This document shows, in pieces, positions 1 to 23,085 of a stretch of 23,085 nucleotides of DNA (position 1 is the first letter of the stretch; each line of letters begins with the position of its first letter). Origin of the DNA: Botryllus schlosseri (lineage: Eukaryota; Chordata; Ascidiacea; Stolidobranchia; Styelidae); NCBI GenBank assembly GCA_000444245.1, contig ATSW01006451.1, positions 1 to 23,085 on the forward strand, given 5' to 3'. The notes below the pieces were generated by a model, which saw only the letters and a list, made by a program, of their open reading frames with translations, did no database searches and was not told where the DNA came from. A program made the translations under genes and the position numbers.

Positions 1-1800
1 CAGTGAATACTCTTGTGACCTCTCATCGTGAGCTTGAAATTGCATTGTCCGTGCACTGCATCTCTGTAACGGTAATTGAGTAGCGCGATATGTTAGTGAC
101 TTGCTCGCGATACCCGTATACTATGTGTTTTACCGGACTGTACATGGCGTCATGGCGAGCGTTTACATAAATTCCGTGTCGTCTTTTTGTTTATCCTTGA
201 ACTTTGATGTTACTACGGCATTTTAGCGCCCATTAATTACTCTACCAGCTCGTAAGACTGTGTTCATCATGATAGACCCCACCTACCTACCCGATCCTTT
301 GTTTTAATAGGCAATGAAGTGAAAATGCTGTATAGGCTGCTGCTTGTTCTACTACACTAGCGAAAATATTATATTGTTGTTAACCAACCCAGAATACAGT
401 CGAATACCAAATGCGTATGTGCTTAGAGAGAGTTGAATGTAGTGGCTTAGTATACAAGGCCCACATTGTAACAAAAGTCTTTGAAAGGTGGGTGTCTCGT
501 GTCTGATTCAATAGACTACGGTACTCCAAGTCGCTTCGACACCTTTCTATCTTTTCATTGTATCGCATTTTTGTTGTGTATTGAACTGAAAAAATTGCTA
601 ATAAACCGATGATGATGATAAAACTGATATAACCACGATCAAGGGAAATTTTCATGCTTTTTCACCGATAGATTTATTGTGAGCAGGCAAATTTTATCGC
701 CCGTTTACAGAAAACTGCTTATAGTTGCCGCATGCTGCCGTAAGAGACTTGATACATACTGATTGACTGTTGATACAGTTTGAACTTATTCTTGGAATTA
801 CCTTTCTGCTATAAATTCATCACCTATCATCGCTATAAATTTCTAGAGAGCCGATGTGTTGTGGCTGAATCAATGAATGTCCTTTGCTGTATGTCAATTA
901 TATCGTGACAACTACCATATTTCTGTCATTATGTCATTGAATCTTCTATCATATCTGTAGTTATTGATTGGACGTCTCGGTCAACTAGAAGGTGATGTAT
1001 TAACAGAAAAACCTGTGAATGCTTTGAATCTTAACAATCCACAGTATTAAAGTGATCTGATAAAAACCTGTAACAAAATCAGTGTAATAAAATTCATGTG
1101 TTGACTACATCATACATAAGATGATAGAAATGAAACGGTTTGTCACTGCCTAACTGTGGTATACCGTAACAGGTGTAGGTTGCTATCGGGATTATTTTAT
1201 AGCGAGAAAGATCAAGTGACATTTGTGTAACATGAACCTGTTCACCTATAATCCTAACTATATTATCCTGATATGTACTTGGTCTTTCATCAATACATGA
1301 TTATATAATAAAAATATAATATCTGTTAGTGTGATAAAAGATATCTGTTTATATATTAAAAATAAAACTAAGTGACATCAATTGTCTTAATAAAATCCAG
1401 CAAATGGACATCGAGATTGGTACAAGCTCTTCTGTACAATTTGAGTCTAATCTAATATAACTTGAGACTGAATGGATATTGAGTATACATATCATTGTCC
1501 CACAAAGTTCATTTTAAAGTTTTACTTGAGAGTGGCACGTGTAGAATGACACAAATATATGGTAGAAGTTTGCTTGGATCGACATGGGGCATATCTTATA
1601 GGAAATGAGATTGAGAAAACACACTTTCCAGTTTGACAGCAATAAGTGTGTGTTGTTATTCGACACAGCGATCATTTTATAGCTTTGCAAAATTGAGAAA
1701 ATGCATTGTTTTCTGAAATAGGATTCTTGAGTTGCCTGGTGCATGAAAGTTAACTGTACTACTGTATTTAGTGTTGTAACGTGTGATCTGATAGCTTAAG
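1..1800. other. Upstream flank and probable CLTC 5' UTR; no confirmed gene
   Basis: AT-rich sequence with stops in all frames over most of its length. The last stretch before the ATG at 1801 must include 5' UTR unless a non-coding exon lies upstream, but I see no TATA box or clear start. AATAAA-like words near 1086, 1307 and 1389 could belong to the 3' end of an upstream + strand gene, but no coding sequence supports that. Confidence 0.6.
380..655 (-). CDS. Possible first exon of a divergent type II membrane protein (weak)
   Basis: Minus-strand reading frame from an ATG at 655. It begins MKISLDRGY, then a hydrophobic stretch IIIIGLLAIF inside residues 10-27, then a charged segment KMRYNEKIERCRSDLEY. 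This is the layout of a signal-anchored Golgi or ER protein. I match no family, find no good splice donor after the anchor, and the frame could be open by chance in AT-rich DNA. Confidence 0.18.
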   Translation of the reverse strand: MKISLDRGYISFIIIIGLLAIFSVQYTTKMRYNEKIERCRSDLEYRSLLNQTRDTHLSKTFVTMWALYTKPLHSTLSKHIRIWYSTVFWVG

Positions 1801-17568
<15,768 letters not shown>

Positions 17569-18390
17569 ATGTCGAGCACCGGTCCCGGCGGCTGACTAGA
17601 TCGGCAATTGAACGATGAAGTGGAGGCTTAGGCGGTCTGCATGATTGAAAAACGCAATTATTGACTGATTAGTCGACTTTTTCGAATCTCAAGTATAAGA
17701 GAAAATTTAAGATTCGGACACAGTTTCTTTTTATCTTCCTGTCGACACTTTCGCGGACCAAATCCATATTTAGACAATGTAGTCAATCATCCCCATGATA
17801 ATGTATCATAGATATTGTGATTGCCGTATATTATAAGTGTATTTGTGCTTTGGTCCCGTCAAGTCTATACGATCAACCGCATGTCTGTGACGTGATTCGA
17901 AATTTTCCGGTGCTAAATCAGACACAATCTATTATATCAGTCGTGTTCCGTTAGTGACGTTTCGCTTCTTGCTTTCTTGATCATCCACGAATGCTGCTGT
18001 TTCCGTGTATGGGTATGAGCTTCTTGGCAATATTTCTACTCATTGCTGGATTTTTTTGCTTCACCGTGTCTTACGATGAAGACTCCTTATGTTACGCTAT
18101 GTGAAAATGTAAAGCACTCCTGGACCGACCTAGGAGATTTCTACGTTGAATCGAATATAGTTTCTTTTGAATTTTAATCCCGTGTATCCGATAGTTAGTT
18201 GACTTTTCGTTGATGTCGTATTGACTGCTGCTTGTTTCAGACGTAAACAACGACGAGACTGAAATATCGAAGTGATTTATTCCCGATATCTGACAAATAT
18301 CGGCTGTTCCGTGTGTAAATAGGTAGCCGTTTGCATTAGATTATGGCGACTTGTGACATTATGAAATAAATTATTATCGTACTATTTGTG
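17569..18390 (+). other. CLTC: CLTC 3' UTR (end estimated)
   Basis: About 0.8 kb from the stop codon to just past an AATAAA at 18365-18370. No repeat or open frame of note. The cleavage site is inferred from the signal, not seen. Confidence 0.65.
18365..18370 (+). terminator. Polyadenylation signal of CLTC
   Basis: AATAAA in ATGAAATAAATTATT, followed within 25 bases by a T- and GT-rich stretch (TTTGTGCATTGG). It is the first canonical signal after the stop codon that I see. Confidence 0.65.
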
Positions 18391-19925
18391 CATTGGCTTG
18401 GCTTGATGTATAGGAATGTTACAACACGGTCCTCGCACTGTTGAGAGTTCCAGTACGTACTTGGAAGGTAGTGTTGGGATCAAGTCACAAGTCATCTGGA
18501 GTTAATCCACATTTCTGAAACAAGTAAATTTTGCAAGGTGAACCTAGTCAAGTCATACGAAAATCTTGAGACTCGAGTCGTCCTGACGCTGCTTGAAGGT
18601 ATATATATCGTACTTCTGGCGGCATTATCTTAAAAGGGTGGGTGAAAGTCTGGGAAACCTCGTTATGAAAATGCAGTTTTGGTGATGAATAAAAATGTTT
18701 TGGAGGAATTTAGCTTGGTGGGTTCGGTCTCGCTAAGATATTCATTTGGTATGACCGATTCCAATTGCGGGAACCAACGGAAGCAGTCGATACGGCTTGG
18801 TGTGAAGTCCATCAAGCAAACCCGCACATTGGTCCAGAAATATGGATAGTAGCAAATGGTTGAAGTGGCGGGGCTCGATGAGAAATAGGCCTAGTCACAG
18901 AATCATCAAAAAGTGGCAAAGGGCAAGCAATGAAGAGTGGATTCAAGGCATGTTACAGCACGCGGTACAGGCGAAGTCGGTGTCATCATTTCAAAACACC
19001 ACGAGATTGTGAAGCATTGAAAATGTAGGGAGGAATCGAAACGACTCGGAATAGTCTCACAATCCAACAGTCCATATCGTACTACAGATATTTATAAAAG
19101 AAAATGTAAATAGAGGCATGTATAACGGGCATTGCACACTGAATGCAAGGTAACAGAAAATAACATGGAAACGGGAAGCGGAGTAACGCTTATTGTTCAG
19201 TGGACTCAGTATGGACTCACTTAAGATGTCACTGGGACTCACTGTGTGAGACCTGCCTGAGTAGCGTTATGGCGATTGCTATAGTCTCAGTTTTCTAATG
19301 CGCTGATTACTGTTATTTGCATGCATACACTGCAATTGGACAATCAACATAATTTTTCAACCAACGTATTCTTCGATCACGCGGCCAAAACGTGATTTCC
19401 TCGACGATTGCAACACGACACGGACTTTGACCGCGTTTCGCCCTCACAATCTCACATGCCGATGACTAGACCTGAGCATTGCGCGTTTGGAATGTAGTGT
19501 TGATTGGCTTACATTTTATTGATGTTTGCTTAGGCAACGGTGTAATGGCGAAATACTCCCTGTTAAAGTACGTATGGACCTAGCAGGAAAACTGTGAGCT
19601 TTGCCCTTTGAACTACAGTCCAATTGGCCATTTCTTCGTAGATTTAACTCCTCGAATTTATGACGTGTACCTGTAAAGTACTATTAGGCAGTATTACGAA
19701 ATGTATTCTAGTGACGCAATCATATAGAGTAGGACATAAAAGGACGATGCATGGAAGGTAAAAACTAGTGTAGAGGGTTCGGTAGCTGTATGTATACTAT
19801 AGGCCTACTACTGTATACTATTATGGAGATGATGTTATAGTAGAAGAACTCTTACCCTAATATTTTTGTCTAGCACTCTTCGAATATTGTAAGTTATCTT
19901 ATTATTTTATTGTCATCGCCACGAA
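18391..19925. other. Intergenic region and probable perilipin promoter/5' UTR
   Basis: No convincing coding frame on either strand. A possible small inverted-repeat element lies at 18470-18590. ATTGG/CCAAT words occur at about 19503 and 19614 within 430 bases of the perilipin start, but no TATA box or start site can be fixed. Confidence 0.6.
18470..18590. mobile_element. Possible short inverted-repeat element
   Basis: The left side AGTGTTGGGATCAAGTCACA and the complement of the right side AGCGTCAGGACGACTCGAGT agree imperfectly. The interior has repeated AAGTCA words. No duplication confirmed. Confidence 0.25.
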
Positions 19926-20009
19926 ATGGCTTCAGCAGCTACAGATATAGGGCCTGTTCAATACACGCCTGAAAGTTCACCCTATGAAGACATGTTGATG
20001 CGGCAGCAG
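19926..20009 (+). CDS. PLIN: PLIN exon 1 (aa 1-28)
   Basis: Encodes MASAATDIGPVQYTPESSPY then EDMLMRQQ. Kozak-like context cgaaATGG. Donor gtaaat, phase 0. Confidence 0.85.
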
Positions 20010-22950
20010 GTAAATTGGTATTAATTCTACACATTAGACAGCTGAATCTCATTGAAATTCTTTCCAGGGTAACGTGTTACAAAGAGTTGGCAATCTTCCC
20101 TTGGTTGCTAACACATTTGATCTAATGTGCAGCTATTATTCTTCGGCAAAGAAGACCTATCCATCCGTCACGCCGTACCTCGAGGTATGCAGATCTTGAC
20201 TTATTTTGTGATTGCATTGCATTATTCAATCTGTACTGGGCAAGGCCTAATAGTGTTCCTTAATGGCTACCTATTGATTAGTGAAAAAACAACTTCCGAG
20301 CTTAACTGGTAATTTGATGTGGATTCAAAAAGTTTTACCCTATGGTATTACAGTAAGATAAATTGATCTGTTATGAAATACATGTTGGGTCAAGATCTCC
20401 GTCCATATTTGAACCAAAACAGTGATTGCTCTGCACTTATGCAGTCTGCATCTATCGTTTTCAGCCAAATGCCAGCCATACTCTCGTCTAACAGAATGTC
20501 ATAACTTTTCTGGTTTCAGTTCGCCGAGAAAGTGACCTCTGGCGCTGCATCCGTGGCTCTGTCCACAACCAAACCAGTTGTCGACAGATTGGCGCCGACC
20601 GTCAACTCTTACGCAAATCGCGGACTCGACAAACTGGAAGGAGTAGTTCCTCAGATCTGTGATGAGCCAGATGAGGTACGTTCTCTGTGAAGACTGCCCT
20701 CAATTTTGTGATACTTGTGATTTTAATGATTCCGACTTGTTAACATAATAGTTTTCTTGGATATGGCTATATGCATAGAACTTGAGATATATTGACACCT
20801 TCTTCAACTATGCCCATGGATCTTGCTACTGTTTTATAAACATTCAACTATTTCGGATCAAAAATGTCGATTTCTGATATTTTATCCGTTTAGCCTATCT
20901 AAACCGCATTGCTGATGAAATGAATAATATATTGATAGTGTTTTATCACCAGCAGGGGTCAAAGTGGAAGTAGAAATGATGTAAATTTCTACTAGAATGC
21001 AACTCAAAGAATTGATTTCAAAGTAGTAATTAAGTAATTATTCTAGCTAGGCCTTGTTTTGTCCAAAAAAACTGTTGAATAAAAGTGAAAGTAGTCTTGA
21101 AATCTTTACCACTTGAGTAATTAGAGCAGGTCAACAAATCCTACTTGACCACTCCAAAAAAGTAGAAGTACGGTACTTCGTTATTGCGCAACTCTGGTTA
21201 TCAACCAGTACTAACAATTTAGTGAAAACGCGAGGTCCACGTTGTAATTTCACTTGATAGCGATACTGCCGCCAAACGATCTCGTTTCATTGAGTGACCT
21301 TAATTTTAGATCTATGGATCGGCTAAAGCCGCTGTGGCTCGTCGAATCGATTCGGCGCTGTCGAAGACGGAGGACTATATCGACTATTACTTGCCTGCGG
21401 TGAAAGAGGACTGTGAAAGTTCCGAGGATGACTCCAGCGATGACGAATCTGGTGAGATATAGTTCCATACTTAAACATCACAATAGGCAGAATGTGTTAA
21501 ATTGGGTCGATCGAATGTTGAATAGTTTCTGTCCGGCAACGTGAACAAAATGTGTGTTGTTGATAGACCAGGTGACCAGTTACCGCAAACCTATATTTTT
21601 CGTTCAGACACAAGCAGCATGGACATCGAAGACTCTCTTTCCCCGAAGGACCGTATGCAAGTTCTCAGCAAAAGGGTAAACGCACGGTTTATCAAATTTG
21701 CTAGGAAAATATACAAACTGTCTTCAATTTTAGGTCCGTCAACGTGCTTACAACAGAGCCATGAACAAATTCCACGGCGTTCAAAAGCGAAGCGTTGAGA
21801 CACTGAACCGACTCCAGTTTACCGTCGACTTGGTATGTTACATTATGTAATTGACGCCGATTGTAAACTCAATAGTATTGCCTGCTTAGATCAGCTACGC
21901 GAAAGATAACATGGACGGCACCAGCGCACAAATCACCACAAAAGTGTCCGCCGTGAACGACGCCGTCAAGCAAAGCCTTGCCACGTCTCAAGAGAATGTT
22001 GTGGCAGCTTGGCAAGAAATCAAGACGCGTTCTTCCGACATGGTACGGTTTCAATCATCTTCTCCGTGGACAAGCTGCTAATATATCCATGATATATTGT
22101 CAAAACAGGTTGCGGAAGTCAATGTTCTGGAAAAAGCCCGATCTCTTACAAAGGGATTGCAAGAATCCTGCTCTACTCTGCTTTCGATTGCTTCTAAAAT
22201 ACCGGACGGAGAATATTGGACTAAAAATGTATGTATATCTTGAGTGTCTCGCGTTTCTTTTTGCTGTAACGCTGTGTTTTTCTTGTCAGCTCGCGTGGGC
22301 TAAAGATTATTTGGATACTTTGGTGCGGGACTTGTCGGGGAAGACTTCGTTTAGAGAGCTATCGTCATTGATGATCGCGACTGCGCAGGAAAACATTCAG
22401 CACGCCAAGCAAATGCTGGAATCCTTGTTTGCTCTATGTACAGAACTTGCGACACTGGAATGGCTTGTAAGTATATTCAAAGGTATTATTTCAATATCGG
22501 GTGGTTTGAGGGTGCATGAGCTTCAAGGAAATCTTGATTTGGGTGGTGATTATTTTGTACTGGTGGGTGAGGAATGATGTCTGCACATGGTGTACAAGTT
22601 CCATCAGCAAATTGTTAGACACCTTGTTCAAATTTCACACTGCCGTTTAGCTCAATTTATTGAGTTAAAATTTGGCAAGTCAATCTCTTTTTGTACATGA
22701 CTTTTCGTGCTGTGCTGTACACATTTCCCTTGAAAATGTTATTTTCGAAGTTTGGCAAATACGGTACCTAATCGTATGTATCTTACTATACCGGTATCAA
22801 GATCGGGGGGTGATCATGCAATTTCTCCATTGAGAGGAGTTTTGAATTGGCCAGTCACACTAGTAACGAGCTGTATGTACTAACATATTTCAGACTAGAT
22901 CTTCAGTTTTAACAAAAGTTGATGAGACGATTCTGTTCATCAGAAGTTAA
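19926..22950 (+). CDS. PLIN: Perilipin (PAT-domain lipid-droplet protein), about 390 aa, 10 exons
   Basis: Coats cytosolic lipid droplets and controls lipase access to stored triglyceride. In order: a short N-terminus, the PAT domain (about 29-119) with QRVGNLPLVANTFDLM and YANRGLDKLEGVVPQI, a segment KTEDYIDYYLP (about 140-150) matching the EELVDQYLP region of vertebrate perilipins, an acidic Ser/Asp linker ESSEDDSSDDESD (about 155-167), an amphipathic helical region opening LSKRVRQRAYNRAMNKF (human PLIN3 has LSERLRQHAYEHSLGKL), and a C-terminal helix-bundle region ending AKQMLESLFALCTELATLEW. Exon lengths 84, 117, 156, 142, 68, 99, 153, 120, 177 and 57 keep one frame. Human PLIN2 and PLIN3 have about 435 residues. 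The paralogue cannot be assigned, and an invertebrate ancestral-type perilipin is likely. The last exon is the least certain. Confidence 0.9.
20068..20184 (+). CDS. PLIN: PLIN exon 2 (aa 29-67), PAT domain
   Basis: Acceptor ttccag. Encodes GNVLQRVGNLPLVANTFDLM through PSVTPYLE, the diagnostic start of the PAT domain (VxRVxNLPLVxxTYDL in vertebrates). Donor gtatgc, phase 0. Confidence 0.93.
20185..20519. other. PLIN intron 2 (335 bp)
   Basis: AT-rich; no repeat or gene seen. Confidence 0.7.
20520..20675 (+). CDS. PLIN: PLIN exon 3 (aa 68-119), PAT domain
   Basis: Acceptor tttcag. Encodes FAEKVTSGAASVALSTTKPV then VDRLAPTVNSYANRGLDKLE and ends CDEPDE. This is the droplet-binding amphipathic stretch. 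Donor gtacgt, phase 0. Confidence 0.93.
20676..21309. other. PLIN intron 3 (634 bp)
   Basis: The centre (20950-21155) is a GTAGAAGT-rich element; nothing recognised in the rest. Confidence 0.7.
20950..21155. mobile_element. GTAGAAGT-rich element, copy 3
   Basis: Left edge CAGCAGGGGTCAAAGTGGAAG and right edge CTACTTGACCACTCC are partly inverted relative to each other (GGGTCAAAGT and GTGGTCAAGT). The inside has TTTCTACTAGAATGCAACTC and AGTAGTAATTAAGTAA, in the order of copies 1 and 2. Confidence 0.45.
21310..21451 (+). CDS. PLIN: PLIN exon 4 (aa 120-166), acidic linker
   Basis: Acceptor ttttag. Encodes IYGSAKAAVARRIDSALSKT then EDYIDYYLPAVKEDC and the acidic run ESSEDDSSDDES. Donor gtgaga, phase 1. 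Confidence 0.9.
21608..21675 (+). CDS. PLIN: PLIN exon 5 (aa 167-189)
   Basis: Acceptor ttcag. Encodes DTSSMDIEDSLSPKDRMQVL then SKR. Donor gtaaac, phase 0. Confidence 0.88.
21734..21832 (+). CDS. PLIN: PLIN exon 6 (aa 190-222)
   Basis: Acceptor ttttag. Encodes VRQRAYNRAMNKFHGVQKRS then VETLNRLQFTVDL. With the SKR before it, it matches the LSERLRQHAYEHSLGKL region of mammalian perilipins. Donor gtatgt, phase 0. Confidence 0.9.
21890..22042 (+). CDS. PLIN: PLIN exon 7 (aa 223-273)
   Basis: Acceptor cttag. Encodes ISYAKDNMDGTSAQITTKVS through VVAAWQEIKTRSSDM. Predicted helical bundle. Donor gtacgg, phase 0. Confidence 0.88.
22109..22228 (+). CDS. PLIN: PLIN exon 8 (aa 274-313)
   Basis: Acceptor aacag. 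Encodes VAEVNVLEKARSLTKGLQES through SIASKIPDGEYWTKN. Donor gtatgt, phase 0. Confidence 0.87.
22290..22466 (+). CDS. PLIN: PLIN exon 9 (aa 314-372)
   Basis: Acceptor gtcag. Encodes LAWAKDYLDTLVRDLSGKTS through CTELATLEWL. The TLEWL end corresponds to PVTWLVGPF near the C-terminus of human PLIN3. The gtaagt donor is near perfect. Read-through would instead give WLVSIFKG and stop at 22577. Confidence 0.85.
22467..22893. other. PLIN intron 9 or alternative 3' end (427 bp)
   Basis: Opens with gtaagt and ends tttcag. The exon 9 frame stays open into it until 22577. No repeat is recognised. Confidence 0.55.
22894..22950 (+). CDS. PLIN: PLIN exon 10, proposed last coding exon (18 aa)
   Basis: Acceptor catatttcag, then TRSSVLTKVDETILFIRS and TAA, in frame with exon 9 and followed by AATAAA at 22985. 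There is no clear homology to the tails of known perilipins. A later exon outside the window, or retention of intron 9, is possible. Confidence 0.45.
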   Translation, partial: TRSSVLTKVDETILFIRS

Positions 22951-22984
22951 GCGATTCCACATTTTAAAGACATTTCAAAATCGA

Positions 22985-22990
22985 AATAAA
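22985..22990 (+). terminator. Polyadenylation signal of PLIN (first of two)
   Basis: AATAAA 35 bases after the proposed stop. A second AATAAA lies at 23006-23011. The region 22951-23085 is otherwise AT-rich 3' UTR or flank. Confidence 0.55.
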
Positions 22991-23005
22991 ATATACACGA
23001 TAATG

Positions 23006-23011
23006 AATAAA
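23006..23011 (+). terminator. Second candidate polyadenylation signal of PLIN
   Basis: AATAAA in ATGAATAAATTATG, 21 bases downstream of the first signal. Confidence 0.45.
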
Positions 23012-23085
23012 TTATGACGCTATATCATAGGTGTCATTACTAAAGTTGTGCTTTAATTGCACATAGGCACCAGGATTCAACACTT

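Overview
The window is nuclear DNA from an animal. It holds two intron-rich protein genes in the same + orientation, separated by about 1.5 kb, and mobile-element debris fills the larger introns. The first gene (coding part 1801-17568) is a complete clathrin heavy chain, read in 32 coding exons as a 1705-residue protein. It lines up with mammalian CLTC without net insertion or deletion up to the Hsc70-binding motif at residues 1638-1642. The second (19926-22950) is a perilipin (PAT family) lipid-droplet protein in about 10 exons and 390 residues. The strong protein match to vertebrates, a 32-exon structure that seems to keep ancestral intron positions, a single short perilipin and the repeat content suggest an intron-rich invertebrate, perhaps a deuterostome. 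The species cannot be fixed from the sequence.

Layout. 1-1800: AT-rich flank and probably the CLTC 5' UTR; no gene is firmly supported, though a minus-strand reading frame with a signal-anchor-like start (380-655) is noted. 1801-17568: CLTC. About 13 of its introns are 56-64 bp and uniform. The others are 280-2080 bp and carry hAT-type DNA transposons, a nested hAT insertion, a repeat family found only in this gene's introns within the window, two tandem-repeat blocks and degenerate TTAGGG-like runs. 17569-about 18390: CLTC 3' UTR with AATAAA at 18365. 18390-19925: intergenic, with one possible small inverted-repeat element. 19926-22950: perilipin. 22951-23085: its 3' UTR with AATAAA at 22985 and 23006.

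The two proteins act in unrelated places: clathrin in vesicle coats at the plasma membrane, trans-Golgi network and endosomes, perilipin on the lipid-droplet surface. Nothing in the sequence indicates joint regulation. I found no previously undescribed multi-gene system. The points most worth a second look are a GC-AG intron in CLTC, its lengthened Met/Gly/Pro-rich tail with an altered uncoating motif, a nested transposon whose pre-insertion site survives in a neighbouring repeat copy, a minisatellite bounded by inverted repeats, and the uncertain 3' end of the perilipin gene.
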